Assembly: GCA_036522515.1 (NCBI GenBank)
Contig: DATDFQ010000056.1
Span: 335,730 to 399,729, forward strand
Direction: 5' to 3'
DNA: 64,000 bases
Source of the DNA: Bacteroidota bacterium
Lineage (GTDB): Bacteria > Bacteroidota > Ignavibacteria > UBA10030 > SZUA-254
Under the pieces are notes generated by a model. It worked only from the letters and a program-made list of their open reading frames with translations. It was not told the DNA's origin and did no database searches. The translations under genes and the position numbers were made by a program. Positions 7,128 through 16,496 of this stretch are shown in pieces; the first letter of the stretch is position 1; each line of letters opens with the position of its first letter.

Positions 7128-10100
7128 ATGCCTCTCTGGATCCGACGCATCTTCGAAATCCTTGGCTTCGCGGCCCTCTATTTCGGCCTGGGAAGGCTCG
7201 GGCTTACGATCGGCGCCGTCTCGGGCTTTGCCACGCTCGTCTGGCCGCCCACCGGAATTTCGCTTGCGCTTCTTCTCCTCGTCGGGTACCGCCTCTCGCC
7301 CGGAATCCTCCTGGGGGCGTTTCTGGTAAACGCTTCGGTCGGCGCACCGCTCCTTGCCGCACTCTCCATTGGAACGGGAAACATGCTGGAAGCGGTTGCC
7401 GCCGTGTACCTCCTCCGGGCATTCGGATTCCGGAACTCGTTCGAGCGGCTTCAGGACGTCCTGGGGTTTGTGATCTTCGGCGTCCTGGTAAGCACGATCG
7501 TGAGCGCGACCGCCGGTGTGGCGACCCTGTCGGCGGCGGGCCTTGTCCCGGCTTCCAATGCGGCGTACACCTGGATTGCCTGGTGGGTGGGGGATGCGTT
7601 GGGCGCCCTCGTCCTCTGCCCCCTGATTCTCGCCTGGTTTCCGGCACGCGGCCCGGTGTTGCCCTTTCCCCGTTTCCTCGAAGCCATCTTCCTCGTTGTC
7701 ATTCTGATCGGAGCAGCCGCGTTCAATTTCGGCGATTGGTTCGGTCCCGCGCTCGGACGCTACTTCCGGCCGTACTGCATCTTCCCCGTCCTGATCTGGG
7801 CTTCTCTCCGCTTTGAGCAGCGCGGCGCCACCAGCTCGACCTTCCTGCTCTCGATCATCGCGGTCTGGTTCACCGCGGCGGGTGCGGGACCGTTTACGAG
7901 CGTGAGCCTCAGCGACCGCTTGATTTCGTTGCAGATGTTCATGGGCGTCCTGACGCTCACGACGCTCACCCTCGCCGCCGCGAGCGCCGAGCGGAGAGTC
8001 GCACTCGACTCCGTGCGAACCGGCCGGGATGAGCTCGAGGAGCGCGTCCGCCTGCGGACGCTCGAGTTGACGGAGGCCAACAAGATGCTGAGCGAAGCCC
8101 AGGCGCAGGCGCACATCGGAAGCTGGTCGTGGGACGTCCTCTACGACAAGATTACATGGTCGGATGAGCTCTATGCAATATTTGGACTCGACCCCCGCGG
8201 GTTCGCCGGAACGTACGAGTCGTTCCTTCGGTCCGTTCATCCGGACGACCGGCACATGATCAAGCAGGGGATCGAAGAATCCCTTCGCACGGGGGAGCCG
8301 TTCGCTCACGATCACCGCATCATCCGTCCGGACGGGACGGTCCGCGTCGTGCATGGGGAGGGGGCGGTGTTCAAATCGCCCGCCGGGGAAGTGCTGCGCC
8401 TGGCCGGCACGGCGCAGGATATCACCGAGCGGACCCTCCTCGAGGGGAAATTCCGCGAGTTGCTGGAATCGGCGCCCGACGCGATGCTGATCGTGGACAG
8501 GGCGGGACGCATCAGCCTGGTGAACTCCCAGACCGAGCGGCTCTTCGGGTTTGCGCGCGAGCAGCTGCTCGGGCGCGACTTCGAACTTCTCCTGCCGGAG
8601 CGGTTTCGGGCGAAACATGCGGAGCACCGCCGGGCCTATGTCTCCGATCCGCACGTCCGTCCGATGGGAGTGGGGATGGAATTGTTCGGTCTCCGGAAGG
8701 ACGGCTCCGAGATTCCGGTCGAAATCAGCCTGAGCCCGAGCCAATCGGATAACGGCGTCCTCGTGATCGCCGCGATCCGGGATATCACGGAGCGAAAAAA
8801 GACGGAACTCGAGATCAAGCTCCTGAACGAACAACTTGAGCAACGGGTCCGGGAACGGACCGCCGAGCTGGAGGTGGTCAACAAGGCTTTCGCGGAGGAG
8901 ATCCATGAGCGTATCGAGGCGCAGCAGCTTCTCCAGGGGATCATCGACAATTCCCCCGCCGTCGTCTATGTCAAGGACACCGACGGCCGGTATCTCCTGG
9001 TCAACAGGCGTTTCGGGGAGCTGTTCCATGTCTCGGGCAAAGCCGTCGTCGGAAAGACAGACCAGGATCTTTTCCCGGCTCCCATGGCGAGGCAGTTCCG
9101 GGTGAACGACCTGGAGGTTCTCCGGAGCGGAGGGGCCCTTGAGAAGGAGGAGACTGCCCCCCACGACGACGGGCCGCACACGTACATATCGCTGAAGGTT
9201 CCGCTGTATAACGAATCGGGGAGTCCGTTCGCAATCTGCGGCATCTCCACGGACATCACCGACCGGAAACACGCCGAGGAGGAGACGAGCCGGAGCCGGG
9301 AGCGATACCGGGGGTTCTTCGAAAACTCCCCCATCTCTCTCTGGGAGGAGGACTTTTCGGAAGTCAAAGCGGAGATCGACCGGTTAAGACAGGAGGGGGT
9401 CTCGGACTTCAGATCCTATTTCAGTTCTCATCCGGAGTCGGTGGCGGATTGCGCCGCGAAAGTCAGGGTGGTGGAGGTGAACAAGGCGACGCTCCGCATG
9501 TATGAGGCCGGGAGCACGTCCGATTTTTTTGCCGGCCTCCGGAAAGTCCTGAGCCGCGATTCCTACGACGTCTTCCGCGAGGAACTCGTGGCGATCGCCG
9601 GCGGGCTGACGGAGTTCGAAAGCGAGGACATCAATACCACCTCGCTCGGCAAGCGGATCGACATCTATCTGAAATGGTCGGTCGGTCCCGGGAACGAGAG
9701 AACCTACTCCAGGGTGCTCGTCTCGATCATCGATATCACGGAGAGAAAACGGATAGAAAAGCAGATCCGGTTGCTCGCGCAGGCGCTGGAGAGTACGACG
9801 GAGATGATCTGTATAACGAACCTTGAGAACCGGATCATCTTCGCCAACAAGGCATTCCTGGGCGCGTACGGCTATTCGGAGAAGGAGATCCTCGGGGCCG
9901 ATCCGGCGATTCTCCGTTCTCCGAGGAACCCCGCGGAAATCTCGGCCCAGATTTTCGAGCACACACGGTCGGAAGGGTGGACCGGTGAGCTTCTCAACCG
10001 GAAGAAGGACGGAAAGGAGTTTCCGGTCTACCTGAACACTTCGCGCATTCTGGACACCGACGGCACCCTTCTCGGCCTGATCGGCGTGGCTCGTGATATC

Positions 10101-10979
10101 AGCGACATCCGGAAGGCGGAGGATGTTCTCTGGGAGGCGGCGAGCAAGATCGAACGGCTGTTTGAGGCCTCCGCGGAACTGCCGCCGGTCCCCGTCAAGA
10201 ACCACGACCCGTACAGCACCGATCCGGCAAAAAGGAAGCACGACCTTGCGCGGGATATCAGCGAGGTCATCGGCATGCTGCGGACCCGGGCGCAGCAGAC
10301 CCTCAGCTTTTCCTCCCTCGCCTCGCACCAGTTGCGCACGCCGCTCACGATCCTGCGGAGCCAGCTGGAAAACGCCCTTCGACCGGACCTCTCCGCCGCA
10401 TCGCTCCGGAAAACCCTGAGTTCAACATACGACGAAATCCTCCACCTGAGCCACGTCGTCGATGTCCTCCTCAGCCTGAGCAGAATGCAGGCGGGGACCG
10501 CCAGGCCTGCTGTTCAGGAAATCGATTTCTACCACCTGTTGAAGGAGTTCCACCGCGAATCCCTCCTCCTGGCCCGTGAAAAGAAAATCTCTGTCGTGTT
10601 CGAAAAAGGGCCCCGCGCTTCGATCCACGCGGACCCCGAGCAGATTCGCCAGGTCCTCCTCAATCTGCTCGATAACGCGATCAAATATACTCCCGTCAGG
10701 GGCCGGATCGGATTCATGTACACGGTCGGGGAGAGCGAACTTCTCTTTCAAATCGAGAATTCCGGCGATGGGATCGGCCCCGGAACCCTGCCGCATATCT
10801 TTGATCCGTTCAGGAGCGGGGAATCGGAGAAGAGCGCGGAGCAGGGGACGGGGCTCGGACTCGCTCTCGCGAAGTGGATTGTGGAAAGCCATCGGGGAAC
10901 GATCGAGGCGCGAAGCATCCCCGGAGAGAAGACGACGTTCTCGATCCGGCTGCCGGTGGGGACGCCCTCGCGGGAGTGA
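7128..10979 (+). CDS. MASE1 multi-PAS sensor histidine kinase
   Basis: A 1283-aa membrane histidine kinase. The N-terminal ~300 residues form about eight membrane helices of the MASE1 sensor type (TLVWPPTGISLALLLL). A coiled coil is followed by about five PAS/PAC modules (residues ~335-1030), several ending in the D-I-T-E-R-K signature. One variant begins FENSPISLWEEDFS. The HisKA phospho-acceptor His is in SHQLRTPLTIL (~1085). The HATPase has N box LLNLLDNAIKY, G1 NSGDGIG and G2 GTGLGLALAKW. It lies ~100 bp after the response regulator and probably phosphorylates it. I chose ATG 7128, just before the first helix; GTG 7086 is an upstream alternative. The signal sensed is unknown. Confidence 0.92.
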   Translation: MPLWIRRIFEILGFAALYFGLGRLGLTIGAVSGFATLVWPPTGISLALLLLVGYRLSPGILLGAFLVNASVGAPLLAALSIGTGNMLEAVAAVYLLRAFGFRNSFERLQDVLGFVIFGVLVSTIVSATAGVATLSAAGLVPASNAAYTWIAWWVGDALGALVLCPLILAWFPARGPVLPFPRFLEAIFLVVILIGAAAFNFGDWFGPALGRYFRPYCIFPVLIWASLRFEQRGATSSTFLLSIIAVWFTAAGAGPFTSVSLSDRLISLQMFMGVLTLTTLTLAAASAERRVALDSVRTGRDELEERVRLRTLELTEANKMLSEAQAQAHIGSWSWDVLYDKITWSDELYAIFGLDPRGFAGTYESFLRSVHPDDRHMIKQGIEESLRTGEPFAHDHRIIRPDGTVRVVHGEGAVFKSPAGEVLRLAGTAQDITERTLLEGKFRELLESAPDAMLIVDRAGRISLVNSQTERLFGFAREQLLGRDFELLLPERFRAKHAEHRRAYVSDPHVRPMGVGMELFGLRKDGSEIPVEISLSPSQSDNGVLVIAAIRDITERKKTELEIKLLNEQLEQRVRERTAELEVVNKAFAEEIHERIEAQQLLQGIIDNSPAVVYVKDTDGRYLLVNRRFGELFHVSGKAVVGKTDQDLFPAPMARQFRVNDLEVLRSGGALEKEETAPHDDGPHTYISLKVPLYNESGSPFAICGISTDITDRKHAEEETSRSRERYRGFFENSPISLWEEDFSEVKAEIDRLRQEGVSDFRSYFSSHPESVADCAAKVRVVEVNKATLRMYEAGSTSDFFAGLRKVLSRDSYDVFREELVAIAGGLTEFESEDINTTSLGKRIDIYLKWSVGPGNERTYSRVLVSIIDITERKRIEKQIRLLAQALESTTEMICITNLENRIIFANKAFLGAYGYSEKEILGADPAILRSPRNPAEISAQIFEHTRSEGWTGELLNRKKDGKEFPVYLNTSRILDTDGTLLGLIGVARDISDIRKAEDVLWEAASKIERLFEASAELPPVPVKNHDPYSTDPAKRKHDLARDISEVIGMLRTRAQQTLSFSSLASHQLRTPLTILRSQLENALRPDLSAASLRKTLSSTYDEILHLSHVVDVLLSLSRMQAGTARPAVQEIDFYHLLKEFHRESLLLAREKKISVVFEKGPRASIHADPEQIRQVLLNLLDNAIKYTPVRGRIGFMYTVGESELLFQIENSGDGIGPGTLPHIFDPFRSGESEKSAEQGTGLGLALAKWIVESHRGTIEARSIPGEKTTFSIRLPVGTPSRE

Positions 10980-10990
10980 CGCGAAGCCGG

Positions 10991-11635
10991 CTAGGGCGCG
11001 TCTTCGCCGAACAGCCTGTTCATCACCGCCGTGATGGTCTGCCAGTCGAATCCCCTGCGGCCGAGGAACTGTGCCGCCCGGTTTCGTTGCCGGTCGGTCG
11101 GGCTTTGTTTCCGGGAAGAGCGGTACCGTTTGAGAAGTTTGGAAGCCGCCTCGAAGGCAACCGCCTCCTCCTCGTCCTGCGCCGCAGCGTCGAGTACCTC
11201 CCGTATCACCTGTTCGGGGACGCCCTTCCGCCGGAGCTCCAGCTGCAAGAGAATGCGGCCGAGCGCCCTTCGCATGCGCGCGTCGTGAACGAATGCCCGC
11301 GCGAAACGCCTGTCGTCAAGCATCCGGAGCTGGCGCAACTGTTCGATGACGGATTCGACGGTGGCGGGATGGAATTCATGTTCGAGGAGGTCGGTCCTGA
11401 GCTCGGCTTCGCTCCGGAGTCGCCCGCTGAGCAGCTTCAGCGCGCGGTTTCTGGCAAGACTTGATTCCTGCGAAGCCCGGATCCCGTCCAGCTCCTCCCC
11501 GGTGAGAGAATCACCCTTCCGGAGGCCGGACCGGAGCAACACCTCCTCGTTCAGGCCGAACGCGAATTCACCGTCGATAAACAGGTCCACCCGGCGGCGG
11601 TCCCGTTTCCGGCGCTCGATGTTCGTCACGATCAT
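10991..11635 (-). CDS. recX: RecX regulatory protein
   Basis: A 214-aa RecX-family protein, a modulator that binds RecA filaments and limits or adjusts their activity. It is made of repeated three-helix units; typical elements are ALKLLSGRLRSEAELRTDL, RMLDDRRFARAFVHD and a C-terminal RAAQFLGRRGFDW. It begins 24 bp after the recA stop on the same strand, the standard recA-recX arrangement, and is the last gene of the leftward block. Its 3' end is 11 bp from the convergent kinase stop, with no visible terminator between them. Confidence 0.92.
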   Translation of the reverse strand: MIVTNIERRKRDRRRVDLFIDGEFAFGLNEEVLLRSGLRKGDSLTGEELDGIRASQESSLARNRALKLLSGRLRSEAELRTDLLEHEFHPATVESVIEQLRQLRMLDDRRFARAFVHDARMRRALGRILLQLELRRKGVPEQVIREVLDAAAQDEEEAVAFEAASKLLKRYRSSRKQSPTDRQRNRAAQFLGRRGFDWQTITAVMNRLFGEDAP

Positions 11636-11659
11636 GAGCGGGCGATCGTCCCCCGGTGG

Positions 11660-12748
11660 TCAGACCTTTGCGGGCTTTTTCAGCGACGACTCCAGCTTCG
11701 GGGGGGGCGCTTCGGTTTTTACGTGCTTCGCCTGCCCGTCCTCTTCGATCAAGCCGAGCTTCCTCCGCATCACCTGGTCGATCTCTCTGGCAACCTTCTC
11801 GTTTTCCTGCAGATACCGCTTCACCGCGTCCCGCCCCTGGCCGATCCGTTCGGGTCCGTAAGCGAACCATGATCCGCTTTTGGTGATCACGTTCTGGTCG
11901 ACCGCGATGTCAATGAGGTCTCCGAGCCTGGAGATCCCCTCGTTGTAGAGGATGTCGAATTGCGCCTCCCTGAACGGGGGGGCGACCTTGTTCTTCACCA
12001 CTTTGACCTTCACCCGGTTGCCGACGACGTTCTGGCCGTCTTTGATCGCCTCGATGCGGCGGACGTCGAGGCGGAGCGAGGCATAAAACTTCAGGGCATT
12101 GCCGCCGGTCGTGGTTTCCGGATTTCCGAACATGATGCCGATCTTCTGGCGGAGCTGGTTCGTAAAGATCACGGTAGTTTTCGATTTGCTGATCGCCGCA
12201 GTGAGCTTCCGCAGGGCCTGCGACATCAGGCGAGCCTGGACGCCCATCGTGGGGTCGCCCATCTCTCCCTCGATTTCCGCGCGGGGAGTGAGCGCCGCGA
12301 CCGAATCGACGACGACCACGTCGAGCGCTCCGCTGCGGACGAGGGTCTCCACGATTTCCAGCGCCTGCTCGCCGTATTCGGGCTGGGAGAGCATCAGGTT
12401 GTTCACGTCGACGCCGAGTTTCTTCGCGTAGCCGAGGTCCAGCGCGTGCTCGGTATCGATAAACGCCGCGATCCCGTGTTTCCTCTGCGCTTCGGCGATC
12501 ACGTGGAGGCAGATCGTCGTTTTGCCGGACGCCTCGGGACCGAAAATCTCCACGACCCGGCCCCGCGGAATCCCGCCGATGCCGGTGGCGGCGTCGAGTG
12601 ATATGGAACCGGTCGAAATGAATTCAATTTTTGCGATCGGCCCCTCGCCGAGCTTCATGATCGCGCCTTTGCCGTGCTGCTTCTCGATCTGTTCGATCGC
12701 GATCCGCAGCGCCTGCAGCCGGGACTCCCTGTTCGTTGTTTCTTCCAC
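11660..12748 (-). CDS. recA: Recombinase RecA
   Basis: A 362-aa RecA, the ATP-dependent strand-exchange protein that also triggers LexA cleavage. Walker A is GPEASGKTT (~residue 69) and Walker B is in [12 protein letters not shown]. The L2 region shows [18 protein letters not shown]. The usual IDAEHALDP segment reads [11 protein letters not shown] here, a mild departure. The start is GTG, 8 nt downstream of AAGGAGG. It follows a single-domain receiver gene with a ~55-bp gap and precedes recX. I could not identify a LexA box in the gap. Confidence 0.97.
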   Translation of the reverse strand: MEETTNRESRLQALRIAIEQIEKQHGKGAIMKLGEGPIAKIEFISTGSISLDAATGIGGIPRGRVVEIFGPEASGKTTICLHVIAEAQRKHGIAAFIDTEHALDLGYAKKLGVDVNNLMLSQPEYGEQALEIVETLVRSGALDVVVVDSVAALTPRAEIEGEMGDPTMGVQARLMSQALRKLTAAISKSKTTVIFTNQLRQKIGIMFGNPETTTGGNALKFYASLRLDVRRIEAIKDGQNVVGNRVKVKVVKNKVAPPFREAQFDILYNEGISRLGDLIDIAVDQNVITKSGSWFAYGPERIGQGRDAVKRYLQENEKVAREIDQVMRRKLGLIEEDGQAKHVKTEAPPPKLESSLKKPAKV

Positions 12749-12804
12749 GATGAATACCTCCTTAGGGGTGAGTGGGTGATTGAGGCATCTGTTTGCGGCA
12801 GTCC

Positions 12805-13212
12805 TTACGGGGCGTGGTGCTTGAATCGTGTCAATAATTTCAGGACGATCGACTCGACCTGCTCGGTGTCGATCGGTTTTTCCACGTAATCGTCCGCGCC
12901 GATTTCCTTTGCGGTCCGCCGGGCGTCGTAGTCGTCGATCGAGGACATAAACACGTAGGGGACATCGCGGTAGCGGGGATCGCTCCGGATTTTTTCAAAA
13001 AGGTCGAATCCGTTCATCGTTGGCATTCGCACGTCGCTGAGGATGAGATCGGGTTTCTTTTTCCTGATTTTCCTCAACGCCGACTCGCCGCTGTCCGCGG
13101 TCACCACCTCGAACGGGGCGTTCTCAACCGCAGACTTGATCATGCTCAGCCACGGCGCCTCGTCGTCAATGAACAGAACGGTCTTGGTCTTGCCTCTGGA
13201 TCGTTCGACCAT
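12805..13212 (-). CDS. Single-domain response regulator (CheY-like receiver)
   Basis: A 135-aa stand-alone receiver. The acidic pair is in VLFIDDE, the phospho-acceptor Asp is in LILSDVRMP, and the conserved Ser and Lys are in VFMSS and YVEKP. There is no output domain, so it either acts through protein contacts or relays phosphate. It lies between thpR and recA in the leftward block with no kinase next to it; the hybrid kinase at 42.8 kb is a possible but unproven partner. I chose ATG 13212; a TTG three codons upstream is also possible, and neither has a clear Shine-Dalgarno. Confidence 0.87.
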   Translation of the reverse strand: MVERSRGKTKTVLFIDDEAPWLSMIKSAVENAPFEVVTADSGESALRKIRKKKPDLILSDVRMPTMNGFDLFEKIRSDPRYRDVPYVFMSSIDDYDARRTAKEIGADDYVEKPIDTEQVESIVLKLLTRFKHHAP

Positions 13213-13231
13213 ACGTGTCAAGAGAATGCTG

Positions 13232-13798
13232 TTATGAGTGCAGGTGAAGTGACGTTAAGGCTGAGTACTCCCCTCCCTGAGGTCTCAACACGCTCTTCAT
13301 AACCAGAATTTCGGAGATAGTTTCCTTCCGCGGTTCAAAGGTAAGCTTTTCCAGCTTGGGAGTCAAGTTGCGCAGGCCCCGCGGCCCGCGCACACGGCCA
13401 AGAGTGATGTGCGGGCGGAAGGGACGGTCCTCGATTGGAAACCCGAAGGAAGCCAGGGCCCTGTCGAGCGAGCTCTTGAGGCTTGCGAGCGATCCGTCGT
13501 CGTTCCGGCATCCGATCCAGATCACCTTCGGGTGGCGCCGGTCGGGGAAGGCGCCGATCCCCTCGTACGTGACCTCGAACGGACGGAATTCGCGGCAGGC
13601 AGAGCCCGTCGCCGCCAGGACGCCCGGGAGGATGGATTCATCGACCGCTCCCAGGAACTTGACAGTGGTGTGGGATTTTTCCGGCGATTCCCATCGGACG
13701 TCGGCATCCGCCTCCGCGAGCGCCTCCTGGAGGGCGATCATCGCATCCCGGACCGGGGAAGGCGTGTCGAAGGCGATGAACGTGCGGATCGATCCCAT
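13232..13798 (-). CDS. thpR: RNA 2',3'-cyclic phosphodiesterase (ThpR/LigT family)
   Basis: A 188-aa 2H phosphoesterase. The two catalytic HxTx motifs are visible as HTTVKFLG (~residue 43) and HITLGRVR (~residue 130), spaced as in ThpR/LigT proteins that open 2',3'-cyclic phosphates on RNA ends. It starts 5 bp after the cinA stop, so the two are probably translated from one message. In several bacterial groups thpR (ligT) is found beside cinA and recA, in keeping with this arrangement. Confidence 0.92.
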   Translation of the reverse strand: MGSIRTFIAFDTPSPVRDAMIALQEALAEADADVRWESPEKSHTTVKFLGAVDESILPGVLAATGSACREFRPFEVTYEGIGAFPDRRHPKVIWIGCRNDDGSLASLKSSLDRALASFGFPIEDRPFRPHITLGRVRGPRGLRNLTPKLEKLTFEPRKETISEILVMKSVLRPQGGEYSALTSLHLHS

Positions 13799-13803
13799 CC
13801 CGA

Positions 13804-15045
13804 CTACCCGATACCGAGCAACCCTCTTCGGACACGGTCGAGCGCTTCCTGGGCCGCGCGTTCCTTGACGATGAGCCGCTCGGTGCCGAAGCGGAACTCG
13901 GCCGCGGACGTCGTGGCCGCGTCGGAATAGCCGATCCAGACGAGGCCGACCGGTTTTTCGGGGGAGCCTCCGTCCGGACCCGCGATCCCCGTGGTCGAAA
14001 TCCCGATATCGGCGCCCGCGCGTGTCCGGACACCGCTTGCCATCGCTTCCGCCACTTCCCGGCTGACCGCGCCATGCTGTTCGATCAACCCGGGTGGGAC
14101 GCCAAGGAGGTCGGTTTTTGAAACGTTGCTGTAAGCAACCACGACGCGGTCAAGATATCCGGACGCCCCCGGAACGTCGGTCAGCTTGTGGCCGATCAGG
14201 CCGCCCGTGCACGATTCGGCGACCGCGATTTTCAATCGACGCTCGCGGAGCATTTTTCCGACAACCTCTTCCAGGTCCTCCTCTCCGGTCCCGTAGACGT
14301 AGGAGCCGGCCTTCACGCGGATATGGGATTCTATCCTTCCGATCCTTTCTTCCGCGGCACGGCGGTCCGCGTCGACGACCGTGATCCGCATTCGAACACC
14401 CGAAGGGGAGGGAAGAAACGCGAGCCGGGCGCGGTCGAGGAAATCGCCGGTCGGGCCCAGCCGCGCCGCCAGCACCGTTTCTGAAATCCCGATCGTCTTG
14501 AGAGTCCGGTGGAGGATGAACGTTCCGCCCCCCTTCGATTTGAAATGGGGGACCACGAAATCGTCCATCATGAATTCCATTTCGTGGGGAACGCCGGGCA
14601 GAACGATGAAGAATTTGTTCTCCCGTTCAAAGAGCTCCCCCGGGGCTGTCCCGTGATTGTTCGGAATGACGACCGCGCCGCGCGGCACAAGGCTTTGCTC
14701 CTCGGAAGCCGCAGACCAGGCATAGTTGCGCTCCTTCAGAAAATTCTCGATCGACTTCCTGGCATCCGGATCGGAAACGAGATCGGTATGGAAGAAGCGG
14801 CAGACCGCTTTTTTCGTAACGTCGTCGTGCGTCGGCCCGAGCCCTCCGGTCACCACGACAACATCGAACGCGGGAAAGGCCTCCTCGAACGCCTTCACGA
14901 TTTCCTCCTCCTCATCGGCCACGGTCAGCATCCGAACGACCTCTATCCCCGCGCCGTTGAGCTTTCGGGCGATGCTCGACGCGTTGGTGTTGACGACCTG
15001 CCCGATGAGCAGCTCGTCCCCGATTGTCAGGATGATGGACTTCAT
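13804..15045 (-). CDS. cinA: CinA: competence/damage-inducible protein with NMN deamidase domain
   Basis: A 413-aa, full-length two-domain CinA. The N-terminal molybdopterin-binding-like (COG1058) domain starts IILTIGDELLIGQVVNTNAS and has GGLGPTHDD; in some bacteria this domain has ADP-ribose pyrophosphatase activity. The C-terminal CinA domain (~residues 255-413; AESCTGGLIGHKLTDVPGAS, STTGIAGPDGG) carries the NMN amidohydrolase fold that recycles nicotinamide mononucleotide. The ATG at 15045 overlaps the pgpA stop (ATGA). A longer frame to 15366 is only an artefact of the overlapping gene. Confidence 0.95.
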   Translation of the reverse strand: MKSIILTIGDELLIGQVVNTNASSIARKLNGAGIEVVRMLTVADEEEEIVKAFEEAFPAFDVVVVTGGLGPTHDDVTKKAVCRFFHTDLVSDPDARKSIENFLKERNYAWSAASEEQSLVPRGAVVIPNNHGTAPGELFERENKFFIVLPGVPHEMEFMMDDFVVPHFKSKGGGTFILHRTLKTIGISETVLAARLGPTGDFLDRARLAFLPSPSGVRMRITVVDADRRAAEERIGRIESHIRVKAGSYVYGTGEEDLEEVVGKMLRERRLKIAVAESCTGGLIGHKLTDVPGASGYLDRVVVAYSNVSKTDLLGVPPGLIEQHGAVSREVAEAMASGVRTRAGADIGISTTGIAGPDGGSPEKPVGLVWIGYSDAATTSAAEFRFGTERLIVKERAAQEALDRVRRGLLGIG

Positions 15046-15539
15046 GAGAGCGCGGGAAGAAGGTAGAGCGCGAGCCTCGCCGCGACGTTCGCATAGAGGG
15101 CCGCGGCCACGTCGTCGAGCATGATTCCCCACCCGTGCTGGAGCGCCTCCAGGCGGCGGGCGGGCGGGGGCTTCACGATATCGAAGAGCCGGAAGAGGAG
15201 AAACGAGAGGCCCGCGATCCAGATCCCCTTGGGGAGAAAGAGGAGGGAGATCCACATGCCGACCACCTCGTCCACGACGACGACCGGCGGATCTTCCCCG
15301 AGTTCCTCCTCCATCCGGGCCGAAGCGAAGACGCCGATGAAGAACATCGCCACCGCGGCGGAGCACATCAGGACCGGTTGTTCGAACCCGGGGATCAGGT
15401 AGAAAGCGAGCCCGACGAGACTCCCCGCGGTTCCCGGCGCGACGGGAGAATACCCGGAGAAGAGCCCGGTGGCGATCATGCGGACGGGAAGGGAGGGCGG
15501 TGTCCTCTCAGGAACCTGCGGGACCGAAGTATCGGGCAT
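15042..15539 (-). CDS. pgpA: Phosphatidylglycerophosphatase A
   Basis: A 165-aa PgpA-family membrane enzyme that removes phosphate from phosphatidylglycerophosphate to give phosphatidylglycerol, the step after PgsA. Family motifs: GLFSGYSPVAPGTAGSLVGL (substrate region), VVVDEVVGMWISLLFLP, and FRLFDIVKPPPARRLE followed by GWGIMLDD. The ATG at 15539 lies inside the 3' end of pgsA (32-bp overlap); a later ATG at 15479 would avoid the overlap and begins right at the conserved region. The adjacency to pgsA supports the assignment. Confidence 0.92.
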   Translation of the reverse strand: MPDTSVPQVPERTPPSLPVRMIATGLFSGYSPVAPGTAGSLVGLAFYLIPGFEQPVLMCSAAVAMFFIGVFASARMEEELGEDPPVVVVDEVVGMWISLLFLPKGIWIAGLSFLLFRLFDIVKPPPARRLEALQHGWGIMLDDVAAALYANVAARLALYLLPALS

Positions 15540-16119
15540 AAAGTTCGCGCAGGAATTTTCGGTTGTCGAACAGGTAGACGATGCCCGTTCCGATGGCTGA
15601 GAACGCCACGACAAGCATCATGCCGAAGAGCACCTGCCTGTTCATGAGCGTTTCGATGAGCCCGTTGAAGTTCCGCCGGACGAATTCGACCTGGCTCGCG
15701 ACATAGACAATGAGAATATAGTAAATGATGGCAAACTCCCCGAACGTCTTCGCCTGGGCGGTCTTCGAAGTGACGATCGGCTGATTCCGCCATTCTGCGT
15801 AGCTGCGCAGCGAGGTGATGATAAGGTCCCGGGCGATGATGACCCAGACCATCCAGGCGTCGACGAGCTTGAGCCATACGAAGGCAAAGAGCGCCGCTCC
15901 GGCGAGGATCTTGTCGGCGAGAGGGTCGAGAAATTTTCCCCAGCGTGTGACGTAGCCATACCGCCGTGCGACCCACCCGTCATACCAATCGGTGAGCGCG
16001 GCGATGATGTACGTTGCGAGGGCGAGTTCTTTGAGGAACGGCGAGTCGGAAAAAAGGAGGACAACGAAGAGGGGAGTGAGGACGATCCGGAGAATCGTGA
16101 GCGAATTCGGGATGGACAT
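15508..16119 (-). CDS. pgsA: CDP-diacylglycerol--glycerol-3-phosphate 3-phosphatidyltransferase
   Basis: A 203-aa membrane CDP-alcohol phosphatidyltransferase. The catalytic motif D-x2-D-G-x2-A-R-x8-G-x3-D-x3-D is complete (DWYDGWVARRYG, then GKFLDPLADK). It makes phosphatidylglycerophosphate, which PgpA, encoded next, dephosphorylates. About five or six membrane helices are visible. It starts 22 bp after rpmB on the same strand. Confidence 0.95.
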   Translation of the reverse strand: MSIPNSLTILRIVLTPLFVVLLFSDSPFLKELALATYIIAALTDWYDGWVARRYGYVTRWGKFLDPLADKILAGAALFAFVWLKLVDAWMVWVIIARDLIITSLRSYAEWRNQPIVTSKTAQAKTFGEFAIIYYILIVYVASQVEFVRRNFNGLIETLMNRQVLFGMMLVVAFSAIGTGIVYLFDNRKFLRELYARYFGPAGS

Positions 16120-16141
16120 CAGCTCTTGATCGCGGGCAGAG

Positions 16142-16333
16142 CTACGCGGCTTTCTTCACCTTGCCTTGCTTGATACAGGTCGCGCACACGCGCATACGGT
16201 GGGTCCGGCCGTCGATCTGGGCGCGAACGCTGTGCAGATTTGGCAGCCAGCGGCGCCTCGTTTTGTTGTGGGCGTGGCTGACGTTGTTCCCGCTGATGGG
16301 TCTCTTTCCGCAGATCTCACATACTTTCGCCAT
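16142..16333 (-). CDS. rpmB: 50S ribosomal protein L28
   Basis: A 63-aa L28. [12 protein letters not shown] and [12 protein letters not shown] carry two CxxC pairs, the zinc-binding (C+) form. [14 protein letters not shown] and the LHSVRA stretch are the conserved rRNA-binding core. A Shine-Dalgarno GAGGAA lies just before the ATG. A promoter at 16376-16404 makes it the probable first gene of the leftward block that runs to recX. Confidence 0.97.
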   Translation of the reverse strand: MAKVCEICGKRPISGNNVSHAHNKTRRRWLPNLHSVRAQIDGRTHRMRVCATCIKQGKVKKAA

Positions 16334-16375
16334 AATTTCCTCAAAGTTTAAAGGTGTTCCGACCGGGGTAGATTC

Positions 16376-16404
16376 AATATAACTAAAAGTGCCTTCTCCT
16401 CCAA
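16376..16404 (-). promoter_or_regulatory. Promoter upstream of rpmB
   Basis: On the minus strand TTGGAG (16404-16399), a 17-bp spacer and TATATT (16381-16376). The 5' leader to the rpmB ATG would be about 36 nt. It could drive the whole run rpmB-pgsA-pgpA-cinA-thpR-receiver-recA-recX, whose internal gaps are all 55 bp or less. Confidence 0.55.
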
Positions 16405-16454
16405 AACTATTTTCTGAAGGTCGCGCCTACCGATACCTCGACTGTTTCGTTCCG

Positions 16455-16478
16455 GTAGCCGCAGCCTTCAGGCTGCGG
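16455..16478 (+). repeat. Single REP hairpin with GTAG foot
   Basis: GTAG (16455-16458) followed by a 20-nt hairpin (stem CCGCAGCC/GGCTGCGG, loop TTCA). It lies just beyond the 3' end of the permease gene and upstream of the rpmB promoter, where it could end the transporter transcript. Confidence 0.6.
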
Positions 16479-16496
16479 TCCTTGCGTTGGGTTCGG

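Noticed and set aside
6942..9272. 776-codon antisense frame across the MASE1 kinase
   Set aside because: Shadow of a high-GC coding strand. The plus-strand frame has unmistakable PAS and kinase motifs.
13197..13221. TTGACA at the start of the stand-alone receiver gene as a promoter
   Set aside because: No -10-like hexamer follows at 16-18 bp.
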